From NCBI RefSeq assembly GCF_019279795.1, contig NC_056737.1, positions 1,196,021,146 to 1,196,085,145 of the forward strand: 64,000 bases of DNA, written 5' to 3'. Position numbers and translations under genes: made by a program. The stretch's first letter is position 1; the number at the start of each line of letters is the position of its first letter. The notes below the pieces were generated by a model that saw only the letters and a program-made list of their open reading frames with translations, did no database searches and was not told the DNA's origin. Shown piece after piece: positions 1 to 12,306 of this stretch. This DNA comes from Protopterus annectens. Its lineage: Eukaryota; Chordata; Ceratodontiformes; Protopteridae.

Positions 1-1270
1 ACTATATGCACACCTGAGGACCCTGACTAACATCCACCCTCACCAAGCATGAAGCCACAAAATGACGATGGGATGATAAATAGCAATAACTGGCTGAAGT
101 AATGGAGGTAGTCAAAGGGCAGCCAATGTGTTCCAGCCTGGGAAGACATGCGGAGCATGACATGATGCACCACTTGCTAGGGGTGGCGTGCACCTATCAG
201 TCTAGGCCCCATGGATACTGGCAAAGGCTGGCAGTACTCACAGCATGCCCTGAATATGTAAGTCTCAAAGCACAAACCCACCTTCATAGGTACCACAAGG
301 GATAGGAACCTAGATGTAATGCTACCCAATGCCAGAAGTCTAAACAGCAAGATGTGTGCAGTGTAAACGCACAGTATGGAGAATGTAGATATCAGTCCTG
401 TAATAGAAAACTGGGTCAAGGCTCACATCAGCACCCTAACACTACCAGGTCACACCTCATACCCTGCTGTACAGCCACAAAACATAGAACAAGCTACAAA
501 AGGAGGGTGACTAGCAATAAATGTCAAGGATAACCACACCCCCATGTTGGTACCACAACAAGAAGCAGCATTGAATAGCCATGGTCAAATACCAATGGCT
601 AAAACTGCCTCCCAGTATATAGCCTGCTGCAGACTATTGTCCTAATACCAGGAACTGCACCTGGCCTATGTTGGAATACATGAATATATCAAGCCCCCCA
701 AACCACATTATAATGCTTGACTGAAAATACCCAGACATACGCCGGGAGCATTATACTAGCACCAACACAGTCGGAGCAAAGTTCCCAGAATCCATAAACC
801 AAAATTCCCAGGAACAACGTACCATTCCCACAAGAGGGGTAAGCATACTGGATGTGATAATCAGCAAAATGTGTACTGGATGGCAAGATGAGAAGTGTAT
901 CCCTCACTGGTAAGACCAGACCATAGAGTAATCACACTGGATATACACATCCCGACCCCAGTCCCTGGCCAGAATACTACAGTGAAAAACATGTGTAAAG
1001 CATAGGTTGCACCCCTCTAAACCGATGTGGAATCCATGAAAGGCCCTGTGCAAGTGCAGAATATGGGACACACCACAGAACATGTTATACAGGCATTCCA
1101 TGAACACAGCAAGGAATGCTTGGAGTATGCAATCACAAATAAAAACAAGACACAATGCCATACACGCAGGCATCTGGCATGCTGGACTCCAGCCATTACC
1201 AAACCATGCAAGAGAATGAGGAAGCTACCACATGATAGAGCAAACATAAAAAGGGAAGTAATCACTGATC
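1..1270 (+). mobile_element. Decayed CR1-type LINE fragment, end of ORF1 to ORF2 linker
   Basis: The + strand aligns by eye with the better-preserved CR1 copies elsewhere in the window. Around 180-240 it resembles the end of the ORF1 esterase. At about 318-400 it resembles the start of the ORF2 endonuclease, and near 500-540 the Gly-rich strand of that domain. Around 890-950 it resembles the segment ending in the RSDHK-like motif, and at about 1,180-1,265 the linker before the reverse transcriptase. Every frame is broken by many stops and indels, so no protein can be made. Bases are strongly CA/TG-biased, as expected for an old methylated copy. Boundaries are approximate and the left end runs off the window. 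Confidence 0.6.
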
Positions 1271-1309
1271 AGTAGTATGGCAATAACATATGTTCACACA
1301 TACAATCAA

Positions 1310-3497
1310 CTAAGGCCAGCCACAACAAGTAGAATCTGTGAATCCAGAGGCAATGTGACACCTGTCCCAAGTACACAGACAACCACAACTCCCCCCAATA
1401 AATACAAATATATGTGATAGATGCAACCATGTATCCAAACCAGAGGCTGAGCTCCCCCAACTCAGTACTGTCAAAACTAGTCAGGAGGAGAAGGTAACCA
1501 CATACACCACAAACCCAGTCCCACATAGACCTACCACAACTGTAAACCAAACACATAAACACAGAAAAACATTCCCGGAGGCCCTAATTACAAACACACC
1601 ACACCAACAGAAGCCTCCAAAGCAGATCCCAAGCAACCACAACCTCCAAACATAGCACATGCAACACATAGTACACAAAGCTGGTGTGCCAAACAGTCAC
1701 AGGCCAGAAGGAGAAACAACATGCCTGATACAGTTGTAATCGGTGTCTGTATAGGCAGACACACTGCTGTCCCACTCACCAGACTGAACAAGGGAAAGGG
1801 TACAGTAAGCTGCCTGTAGGCTGCCACAATATGCCACATAACACAAGTACGCAGGTCACCCCAAAGCAAGCAGAAATATGATGCACTCATTATCCATGCT
1901 GGTGTGAATGACCTGAGATGTACCTCCCTGGACTACATGAAAAGAGACATGGATGAGCTCTCTGAGTATGTACCCCAGGCCGGTATGACACTGGCCGTGT
2001 GCAGCATCCAACCCTCACCAAGAATTATGCCACAGTACAAACACAGAATGATCATCTTTAACAGGTGGCACAGTTACAGCTGTCAGTTCAAGAGGGTCTA
2101 ATGTCTGTCAGCTTGAGATGTCATGCATGACAAGCCATGCTGCTGTTCCAGGGATGGCTTGCACCTGTTACCCCTGTGTGTCTGGATACTGGATAAGGCC
2201 TTTGCCACCTCCATAGAGCCATATGTAGGCAAGGCCAAAAAGACTACCCACCACCCTAGAAAACATAAGTGGTAAGAAACATAAGGGTAATGCTGACCAA
2301 TGCCAGATGTGTAAACTGCAATATGCATGCCCCTGAGGCACTTCCCAGTATGGAGAACATCTATGTCTGTGCAGTGACAGAAGCCTGCCTCAAGCCTAGC
2401 GATAGCACACCAGCACTACCAGGTTATACCACATATCATGCGTTATGGCCCCAACACCTGGACCAAAACATCAAAGGAGGGGGAGTATCCATATGCAGCA
2501 CAGACACCCATATGGCCAGGTAACTGACAATGCACAAAGCAGCGGAGACCACCCATGTGCACCTAAGTGTAGTCAAAACTGCTGTACAGTCTGTAGCATG
2601 CGACAGGCCACACTCTCACACACAAGAACTCCACCCAGGCATCCTGAAGACACTGGACAGTATGAATGTCCCACCAAATACCAGACAAGGTACTTACAAA
2701 TTACCACATAGGTGGTAAACCATTATGTATGCAAGTAGTAATCAGGGACCTAGGGACACAAGTTGACAGTAATCTGTCATGTGACGCACACAATGCCAAT
2801 GTGGCTAGGAAGATTGTCGATATTGGACACCGTATCATGAAAGGATTCACATCTACATCAACAGAGGTCACTGTGCCTCTGTACTGTTCCCTTATCACAC
2901 CCATAATCTAGTACAATGACTCATATGGGAAATACCGTACGTGACACCTGCAGCGGTTCGGAAGACCTCAAAGGTACCCCACCAAGAGGATAAAGGGTGT
3001 CAAATATATGTCATATGCTGCCTGGCTGTAGACACCCCAGCTGAATGCAGTCACAGACTGCCTACACAGAGGCATTGTATGTCTGTTGTACAAGGCCATG
3101 TCCAACACAGGAGTAATGAACCTGCTCCACCACAGGAAATCAAAGCCATTGGAGCTGTGACAGTGACAGATGTCATCCTCAACACATAATGAAATAGGAT
3201 GTGCTGGAGGGACAGATACATAACCCAGAGGCTCCCCACACCCAGAAACAGGATCCCAATCCATGTTAGGCAGAGCCCCTCACTGACACTCCTCAACAGG
3301 AATATTGCCAAGTGGATGGATGATTGTACATGTATACTGGGGGTCTTCACTGTGTCACGACCAGACAGAGGCACAGTAAAGAAAATCATAAATGGCCATA
3401 ATAGTCACATAGCAAGGGGTGGCGAAAGACACACACACTCTGGCTTGGCTTACTAATGCCCTAGGGTGGATAGCCTAGTATGAACCCATGAACCTAT
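1310..3497 (+). mobile_element. Decayed CR1-type LINE, internally deleted, with 3' end
   Basis: This second + strand copy starts in a region resembling the Cys-rich N-terminus of ORF1 (about 1,330-1,460). It then shows the esterase GxND segment, clearest at 1,895-2,100 where the reading GVNDLRCTSLDYMKRDM can be followed. The start of the ORF2 endonuclease follows at about 2,280-2,520. Near 2,670 it jumps to the C-terminal part of the reverse transcriptase (RDLGTQVDSNLS at about 2,745-2,785), so the middle of ORF2 is deleted. It ends at the family's 3' terminus, with a CCTAGTATGAAC-like stretch and CCTATGAA repeats at about 3,470-3,497. It is a dead fossil with stops in all frames. Confidence 0.65.
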
Positions 3498-5290
3498 GAA
3501 GATACAAATTGTACAGGACACTAAAGAGAATCACAAGGCTTACTTAACTGATGGTAGAGAACATGTTGGGAATCCACAGATATGCTCCGAATCACACAGA
3601 TATTACAAACAACATACCAAACACACACACATACTGCCAACATACGATCTAACAGATGCAGTGCAAACCCCCCCCCCCCAGAATGCAAAATATCTATCCC
3701 AGCAGACTACTGGTCCCCTGACATTGCAGATGCTGAGGTAACAGCCATCATCTGCAAAGCAAAACACACAGCAGCAAAGGTATGTGATGGTGTCCTGGGC
3801 TGAGGCCAACATGGACTCCAAGAATAATGGAATGCCAAATCACACTACTGCCCAATGTCAGCCTTACCACAGGATATGTACCCAAAGAGCAGTGTACAAC
3901 AACAGTGGTCCTTCACAACAAAGGTGTTGCCTGAATGGATACTGCAAACTACCACCCCAGGATCCTGACACGCTTGGTCTGCACAGCTATGGAAAGGATC
4001 AGTATGAACCACAGACATAATCTATCGTGGACCTACTGATACTGGACCCTACACAGTGTGGCTGTCGTAACTGCAGATCCTGCCCCTAAACACGTTTGAC
4101 CCATTTGAAGCAGTCATTAAGGTCATTGATGAGGGCAATGTGGTCCACACAGTGTAGCTGGACCGTGCATATGCTTCTAGACAATACCCTACGAGTTCAG
4201 TATGGATATGTTCACCAGCTTAAATATATACCCCTATGTCAGTAGAGGGATTGCAAACCAGACCGAGGACAGAACTGACATGGTCAGGCATGCTGCATCC
4301 ATGTCAGACTACAAAGCAGATATGAGTGGCATCCCACAAGGCTTGGTCCTGGACCCCCCCCCCCATTCTGTATATATGTCCCATAGGTATAGGCCAACAT
4401 GGAAGGACTGTGACTGAACATGTATGCAGAGGAGTACAAACAGCCCACCATATCCGACCCCCAGCTGACACAAGCAACCCACAAAAGGGCCACCTACAAA
4501 CAGACAACTGGAGTCATAGCCATGTCAGCAAGCTAATTGCAGAACTGTGGATAGACAACCACCGTGGATATGCAGTAAGTGCCCACAAATTACCACACAG
4601 GTGCTAACCCATTATGTACCTAACATGTAATGAGAGACCTGGGGACACAAGGTGATAGATATCCTGCACTGGACAAATATGTGGCTGTAGTGTTCGCAGA
4701 AACATACCATATACCCACCCAATCATGAAGGTTGTCAGATGTAGATAAGGGGAGGTCACTGTGGCTCTGCAGTCATCCTTCATCAGCGTCACAATTGACT
4801 ACAATAGCCCCTGTGGGATATACCTCAGCAGACACCTCCATCAACTGTAAAGTCCACAACAGTACTCCACCAGGAGTAGCAAAGAGCATGAACAGATGCC
4901 ATGTGTTGCCTGAGTAAACAAACTGCAGACCCACACACTGCCATACTGCCCAGCTGCAGGCAAGCTGTGCCTGATGTATGAAGCCATGTCCAACCTGGAA
5001 TCAATGAACATGCTGCACCTTGTACAATCTGAATGGCAGTGAGCTATGCACATGAGAGACCTGAACTCCAGCACTGACATACATAGGACACGCTGTACAG
5101 AATGATCCATAACACAGAAGGCACCCCCACTCTTGAGTAGACTCCTGGTACAGGTTAGCCAGAGAGTCACCTATCGACACCCCTCACGAGGAATCCCGAT
5201 GAGTGGATGGGAGATGGTAGGTTAACCCTGGGTATCACTGTTATGTCAGAGGTAGACGGAGGCACAGTATACCAACCATGACATATGTCA
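3498..5290 (+). mobile_element. Decayed CR1-type LINE fragment, ORF2 linker to C-terminus
   Basis: This directly abuts the 3' terminus of the previous copy. The first ~100 bases match the segment before the reverse transcriptase (the KENHKAFFSYV region of better copies). The order is then that of the reverse transcriptase: a segment before motif A near 4,110-4,170, a recognisable SGIPQGLVLDPP motif B region at about 4,322-4,362, and the RDLGTQ-like segment at about 4,630. The 3' part with a GGCACAGTA-like end lies near 5,240-5,265. All frames are interrupted. The two abutting copies could be separate insertions or a rearranged one. Confidence 0.6.
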
Positions 5291-6160
5291 TGGCAAACTC
5301 CAGTTACAATGTGTCGAAGGACAAACACACCCTGTGACTAGCATCAGAAATGGCCTAGGGAACATCGCTAGTGTTTGCCAATGTCCACCTATGTTGTGGA
5401 ATACACTACCAATATTGGACGAGCCTGGTGTAGGTAGTCCATATCTGAACATAATGCAACATGGTCATATGTGCACAACTGGCCCCTACACAGTCTGTTG
5501 TGCACACTATGAAGATGTCAAGCAGTGATAGGACTAAAGCCCAGGATACTGTCCACCACAGTGAAAGTACTGAACCAGTACACTATACAGTACTACAGTG
5601 TTAGGTCATTATGAAAGTATGTTGACAACTGTCTGCAAAGTATCCCATGCAATCCCTGCAGGCACAATATAATCCCTGTTGTGGCAGACACAAAGCAGTT
5701 GGCCAGTTAGTACACAACATGACACCCAACACACAACCATAAACGTGAGGTATTGTTGAAGTTCACACACACCCAAATATGTGGTGGACTTCAGAGTGCA
5801 ACATATGGAAAGCTCACACTGGGCATGCTCGCACACTTTGATAAATGAGGCATATGTCAGACAACATGCCATGGAAAGGCTGAACTGGGCATGCTCACAC
5901 ACTTAGGCCATATCTCCATTTAGCAGTTGGCCACACATATCTGGTATTTGTACGTGTCATTCCAGGAACCATCCAAAACACAGCAATCTGCCCAGTGCAC
6001 ACAGTAAATGACTACAGAGACATAAGTGATATAGTGGATCACCATCATATGCAAACATCTTCCACAGATACACAAGTTGGTCATAGGAACAGGGAATGCT
6101 ATGGCAATAAAGACCTGCAAACAGTAGAACAGCACACCAAATATTGTGCATCTGACAATT
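5291..6160. other. Unassigned TG/CA-rich spacer with a short direct duplication
   Basis: I see no credible gene here. A stretch of about 60 bp around CTGGGCATGCTCRCACACTT occurs twice (about 5,800-5,845 and 5,875-5,912). The two copies are spaced about 75 bp apart, with CATATG and ATGCC flanks, which suggests a small tandem duplication. Confidence 0.4.
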
Positions 6161-6164
6161 GAAC

Positions 6165-7270
6165 ATATGGGTGTAGAGGTCAATACTAGGCTTGTTGCCC
6201 TAGGGAATGACAGCTCAGCCAGAGTGTGCTTGGCATCTGCATCCCCAGTACAGTAGGCTACTGTGCCACTGTAAAGTAGGTCACATAAGGCAACGTGTGA
6301 GGCTAGTGAGCTGTGCCTCTGTCAAGCAGGGGCACAGTGGAGATCCCAGGGTTTGAATGTGCTAAGCCACAGCCATGGTGTTGGTGTGTGCTGGAAGAGG
6401 GTTGCAGAGGATCCCTAACAGTAAGTGGCTGTCAATAACAGACTGAGGGGAGCCCTATCTGCATTGTCTGGACAATTCCACTGTCAACACTGTGTTGTGA
6501 TGATTATGTGGGAATGAAGTGTCATGCCGGAACTGTTCACAGATGTCCTCCCTCTGTGGGCTACAGCACTGCAATGTATTAGCTCACTCTGTCTGTTGGA
6601 TGGCTCATATATGGCTGGAGTACACCTGACAGGTGTCTTGTTGTGGAGCAGTCATGGGTATATGTGGGATAACATTATCAATGCAAACCGTACACATGTT
6701 CATAGAATGCAATTGTCAAGGATTATGCTGAGTGGCCAGTATAGTCCCCCAGCATGGGTCCTTTGAAGTCGGCCACCCCAGTCTTCACAAGTGTAGAGTC
6801 TGCTTGTGCTAAATACAGTTTGTGTGCAGTGACAACCTTGCCTGGGGGTGGGGATGGGATATGGATGTCCAGGGAAAGGTGGGTATGGTCAGATATCAAC
6901 AATGGTGGTCTACCTCTGGTGTGGAACAGTGAGTACCCATGTTGCAGATGGACAGGTGCAATATGTATTCCCCCATGTGGCTGTGGTGTGTGGTTCTGCC
7001 ATAGCACATGGACCCACAAATTGTAGTGGCTGTAGGGTAAAGTGGTAGAGGCCTGAGTAGTTCTCATACACAATATGCCTGTACCTGATGTTAACAACTG
7101 GAATGATGTATGTGAACACCTGCATATCCAGCACTGTTCCCAGGAAGCTAAGTGTGTGTCCTGGATGTGGGTGTGGTGTTCTGGACTGGTTGTGTTGTGT
7201 GTTACAGGTCCTGTGGTCACAAAGCATGGTATAGAACATAACCTGCCAGTGCGATGTGCATATCTGACCC
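6165..7270 (-). mobile_element. Decayed CR1-type LINE fragment, minus strand
   Basis: Bases 6,175-6,350 match, on the minus strand, the CR1 3' end seen at 37,070-37,220 and 52,810-52,950: the AATACTAGGC..GCCCTAGGG stretch and the GTGCCTCTGTCAAGCAG stretch. After a gap or deletion, 6,520-6,680 matches the linker before the reverse transcriptase. Bases 6,760-7,260 match the endonuclease domain, including the region coding the RSDHK motif (about 6,880-6,900). Most of the reverse transcriptase is missing. The copy is old and interrupted in all frames. Confidence 0.6.
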
Positions 7271-7484
7271 TGACGTAGGTGGCTGCAAATGCATATATAT
7301 GCTATCCCCCACCTGACAGGTAGTACTAGATGTACATAACTCTGTAGAAATAAAGATGTCAGCACCCTATAAATACTGCAGGTGCAGACCAGATGCCCAG
7401 TAATTTGGTTAGCTCGCTCTGCTAATGCATCTCCCTCAAGTGTCATAATATAGGTAGGTAGGAGTTCGAACCATGCAATTGCTC

Positions 7485-7487
<3 letters not shown>

Positions 7488-7540
<53 letters not shown>
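7488..7540 (+). repeat. (TG)n microsatellite
   Basis: An uninterrupted TG dinucleotide run inside the first unit of the tandem array. It explains why that unit is about 50 bp longer than its neighbours. Confidence 0.95.
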
Positions 7541-7542
<2 letters not shown>

Positions 7543-8741
7543 TGGGGTTGATGTGTGTGCGAGTCTGTGTGAGTAAGATGTCCCTTTTGGCAACTGTGAA
7601 AGCACTCTACAGGATGCACATTCCCCTATCTCAGCACGGATGATGACAGCACCCTATAAGTACAGCAGGAGATGGGAAGCCTCACAGTAATTCAAATAGC
7701 GTGCTCTGTTAATGCATCTGTCATGAGTGTCATAACATAGTTAGGTAGGGGTTTAAATCCTGCAACTGCCCAGTGTCTGTGGAGGGGGGTTAGTGTGTGT
7801 GTGAGGGAGATGTCCCTTTTGGCAACTGTGAAAGCACTCTACAGGATGCACATTCCCCTATCTCAGCAAGGATGATGTCAGCACCCTATAAGTACAGCAG
7901 GAGAAGGGAAACCTCCCAGTAATTTGAATAGCGCGCTCTGCTAATGTGTTTGTCATGAGTATCATAACATAGTTAGGTAGGGGGTTGAATCCTGCAACTG
8001 CCCAGTGTGTGTGGAGAGGGGTAGTGTGTGTGCAAGTCTGTGTGAGGGAGATGTCCCTTTTGGCAACTGTGAAAGCACTCTACAGGATGCACATTCGCCT
8101 ATCTCAGCACGGATGATGTCAGCACCCTATATGTACAGCAGGAGAAGGGAAACCTCCCAGTAATTCAAATAGCGCACTCTGCTAATGCGTGTCTCTCAAG
8201 TGTCATAATATAGTTAGGTAAGAGTTTGAAACCTGCAAATGGCAAGTGTGTGTGTTTGGATGTGGGGAGTATGTGTGTGTGCAATTCTGTATGAAAAACA
8301 TGTGCTTTCTTGCAATCAGGAGATCACACTACATGATGCACGTTATCCTTTCCAAACAGTGATGATGTCAGCACCCTATACATACAGCTGGAGAAGAGAC
8401 ACCTACCAGTAATCCGAATAGCGCAATCTGCTACAGTGTCACTCTCAAGTGTCATAACATAGTTAGGTAGGGGTTTAAAACCTGCAAATGGCAAGTGTGT
8501 GTGTGTTTGGATGTGGGGAGTTTGTGTGTGTGCAATTCTGTATGAAAAACATGTTAGTTTTAGCAAACAGGAGATCACACTACCTGATGCACATTACCCT
8601 TTCAAAACACTGATGATGTCAGCACCCTATAAGTACAGCCAGAGAAGAGGAACCTCCTAGTAATCCGAATAGTGCACTTCGCTAATGTGTCTCTCTCATG
8701 TGTCGTGACTTAATTAGGTAGGGGTATGAATCCTGCAAATG

Positions 8742-8745
<4 letters not shown>

Positions 8746-8798
<53 letters not shown>
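8746..8798 (+). repeat. (TG)n microsatellite
   Basis: A TG dinucleotide run in the sixth unit of the tandem array, at the place where the other units have only short TG-rich sequence. Confidence 0.95.
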
Positions 8799-8800
<2 letters not shown>

Positions 8801-9040
8801 GGGGTAGTAGGGTGTGTGTAAATGCAAGTGTGAGAGAACAGATCCTTTTGGCAAATACAACAATACACCAGATGCTGCATATTCCCCCAGTAAACACAGG
8901 GGATGTCACCACACTATCAGCACAGCCAAACAGGGCTAGTTGGCCAGTAATGCCAATAGTGCGCTCTGCTACTGGGTCTATTACCATTGTCAGAGTACAG
9001 ATAGGTATGTTTTGGTAACCCACAACTGCCACGTGTGGTT

Positions 9041-9430
9041 GTGTCACACATTATGACCTTGTGTGGGTCTTTTTGCATAGCAATGCATGCCATTGCCTAA
9101 ACCAGTAATGGCAATGCACACATGATGTATGTGTGTGACACATACACATAAATACCTGTGACCTGCAGTAGTTGCCATGTCTGACACATGCCTCGAGTGG
9201 ATAAATGGTATTTGCAATGCATAACAATATGACTGTGTCTTACTGTGCAGGGGCCGCACACGGTATGTGTCTATACAGTGTGGGTGTATATGGTAAAATA
9301 CCTACAGCACAGGATACACATCTGGTCTGGGACATATAGTCTACATGAAGTTGATGTACAGGTGCTGCATGTTCCCACCTGTTGTGGGAGTGGTAACATG
9401 TCATTACACTGCAATTCAGTGACCGCATGC
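9041..9430. other. Unassigned TG-rich spacer
   Basis: No gene or recognisable element is seen between the end of the tandem array and the next CR1 fragment. The sequence is rich in TGTGTG and CACA words like its surroundings. Confidence 0.4.
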
Positions 9431-9434
9431 TGGG

Positions 9435-10560
9435 AACCCTTCAACTAGTGTGTTGTAGCTACAGTAATGCTCACGCACAATGTTTAGCTGGATGCAGTCC
9501 AGCCATATAAAGACAGTTCTTGAGACTAGCATATTGCCAGTGTTGTTATGGAGGATAAGTGGGTTTCCTGTGTATGGGAGGGTTGTGTGTGCCAGGCTAT
9601 GAACCAGACGGCCGTCCAACACACTATTAGCTGCACATGAATAGGCCCTGATGCTTTGTGCTGTGCCAACAACCTGGAGGTGTGTGTATCTGTGGTGCCT
9701 TGGGATACCACCCCCCTGTCCAGTGTTACATGTGGAGGGGATGACAGGCATGGTATGAGGTATAACCTGGCAGTGATGGGTTGTACCTGTGAGCTGTGAA
9801 TCAGGACTCTGGTACTGCACAGACATTGCAGTTCACCTTGCTGAGGACAGTGTCCAGTGCATGCATCTTGTCGTGTGCACTGCTGGTGTTGTGTAGCATC
9901 ACTGTTAGTGTCCTATCCTGTGTGATACCTGCGGAGGTGGCTATGTAAGCCATGTCCTGCAGCATAAGGCAGTATGTGTGTATCAAGGTGCTTCGCCAAT
10001 ATACATTGGGCCATGGGTGTCATGTGCAAGCTGCCCCTCGCACATCATTGTGGCTTCCCTAGCATGTAAGCACACATTGATAGCCAGTAGATACCCTATG
10101 AATGACATTGGAGACTGAGCAGAATGTAGACATAGAACACCCTTCCTACATATAGTGGTAGCATACCTGGTGAGGGTATGATGGCAACCAAGATCAGGCT
10201 CATACTGGCCCGAGCCGCATGCTGGGAGATCCCTTCTATGTTCCCTATCATGTAGTCCTGGGAGGTATGTCTCAGGTCATCCATAGTGGCATGGTCAATG
10301 ACTGAGTCATATGTGTCCATGCCTCTGACTGACCTGTATGCATGTGTTTTGTGGTGGACCATAGTGCCCCAGAGGCATATCACTGTGACCTTCACCATGT
10401 ACAGCCTGTTGAGCGGGACCCCACTGCAGCGGCCAAGAGAGGTACCTGACACATCTGTAGCAGGTGTGTTGTGTAGCCCTACAGGCTGTGAGTGTGTGGC
10501 ACATGGGATGTGTGTGCCATGTGTGGCATGTGCTCTGTTCTGACGTAACATATGCCTGTG
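9435..10560 (-). mobile_element. Decayed CR1-type LINE fragment, minus strand, 5' half
   Basis: Read on the minus strand, 10,190-10,300 matches the GxND part of the ORF1 esterase (compare 24,085-24,200). Bases 9,655-9,880 match the beginning of the ORF2 endonuclease, and 9,440-9,650 its middle. It overlaps in content with the fragment at 6,165-7,270, so it is probably an independent copy and not the other half of that one. All reading frames are broken. Confidence 0.55.
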
Positions 10561-12300
10561 TGCCAGCTGCGGAGGTGTGTGATGCTCATGCAGGATGCTA
10601 TTCTGAGTCCCCACGTATGACCCAGTGTGTTCAGCTTGCTGTCAGTGCGTGTCTATGTCTGACTGGTATTGTAGTCACTGTAGTATGACATGCCACCTGA
10701 CAGGGTATGGCATTACTGAGTTCAGAGTGCTCAGTCCCCAGATTGGCTATGTGGTGGCATCCCACACATGTATTGTACGTTCCTGGCCAAGGGTGATGGT
10801 TGACTGCATACATGTGGCAGCTGTGACATTGCCACATGACTCACATAAACCACAACTGGACCATAGAGGTGATTCACAGGTTTCCTTTGCACATGCTACC
10901 CTAGTAGTGTGATTGCCATGGTAAGTACCAACACATAGGGCCAATGGGGAACAACATACTGAAGGTGTGTATGTGTGGGTGTACTGCTACTGTTTCATAG
11001 CACTGGCATATATGACTGCACACGTGGGTAAATGCCAGGTAAGACATGTGCAATGTGTCACAGGCAACGTACATGCGAACAGGACAGACAGTGACGTTCT
11101 GTCATGTGTAAACTTGACATACATATCGTACGCTATGCAGATGTCACTAGAAGTCCACAGAAGCACTGTAACTCTGCATTGCAGGTGGAAGCAGTGTTCC
11201 AGGGAACCCCAAGCGAACATGCATGCAAACAAAGCTACAGTAAGCAGGGCTGGAAGTAGTCCATTGTACAACAAAGAAGGGATAACACTAACAGTAGGTA
11301 ACAGTGCAAATATATAGGCACTATCAACATGTACCCAGGAATGCACAGCGCAGATGCCCATGGTAGAACTGATATTATGTCTTAGTTAATTGTGATTTGG
11401 ATTACATTGGTACTGCACACATATCAACATGCGCAAACATCCACATTGCATACTCGTTGTGGGCAACTTGCCACCATTACTGTACATGTCCATCATTGCA
11501 TATCACTACTTGCATTAGCTTCCCCCCTGTGCTACCCATGTATGTGGCTATCTGTTGACATCCTTACCACCGGTATGCAATTATGTGCAGCTGTTACACT
11601 TTGGTACGCACTATGGGTGCAGATAACAATTCAGGACAGTCATACGGTTACTGCATCAGGCATGCTGGGATATACACACAGTCATATCAGCACACTGTAC
11701 TGTTACCAACATGATACTACTAATACACTTCTATGTAGTCACCCTGTGCATCAGCAACATGTTTACCTGTTCCTGCACTGATGTTGGAGATTGCAGGAGG
11801 TGGCACAGTTTCATCATATGCACAGGGTGTGAATTAGGTATGCCTGAGTCTGCCACTGATACCACCAATTGACATGTGTGTGTATGTGTGTTAGTGATGG
11901 TCAGCAGTACAGGGTGGGGCACTGTTGGTGCAGTGTGTGCATGTATGTGGTAGCCCTAGGTGTTAACATTTCGCATGTGTGTATGCACGCACACAGTTCC
12001 ACCTCATGGCTGCCATATACAGGGGTTTGTGGACAGCCACAGACTGCACCTGGCAGGTCATACAGATCAGTGTCTGTGGGCACAGACACGGTACCTGTGC
12101 CTGGCAGGGGTGCTATGGACCATATCCAGTACTAAGCCAGACTGGGTACTGTCATCAGAAGTGGGAGTGTGTTGACTGGACACAGGTCCCTGTTGGGACT
12201 GTCCAGAGCCACGTGCATGTGGTCTCCTGGGGCGTTCTGATGACAGCACAGACCCAGCATTGCTGGGGATGCTGCTGGAACTATGGGGGCATGCGCGGGC
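10561..12300. other. Unassigned spacer, no supported gene
   Basis: TG/CA-rich sequence without a recognisable domain, splice-consistent exon or repeat family. Open frames of up to about 130 codons occur on both strands but have low-complexity composition and no similarity I recognise. Confidence 0.4.
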
Positions 12301-12306
12301 CTGTTG

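Larger units (their letters stand above)
7340..9040 (+). repeat. Tandem array of seven ~230-290 bp units with tRNA-like box and (TG)n
   Basis: Each unit carries the landmark AGCACCCTATA (starts near 7,361, 7,648, 7,880, 8,121, 8,370 and 8,621, with a diverged one near 8,905). It is followed by a segment with GCTCTGCTAATGC, then TCATAA(C/T)ATAGTTAGGTAGG and a B-box-like stretch, then a TG-rich tract, then GGATGCACATT. In the first unit the B-box GTTCGAACC (7,464-7,472) fits the RNA polymerase III consensus exactly; later units have substitutions. Spacing differs mainly through TG-tract length. I infer a tRNA-derived SINE-like unit that was amplified in tandem. The A-box is weak, so the SINE reading is less certain than the tandem repeat itself. 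Confidence 0.75.

Noticed and set aside
11392..11781. 129-codon + strand open frame
   Set aside because: Composition is Thr/His/Cys-rich as expected from the local CA bias, and no domain or splice context supports it.
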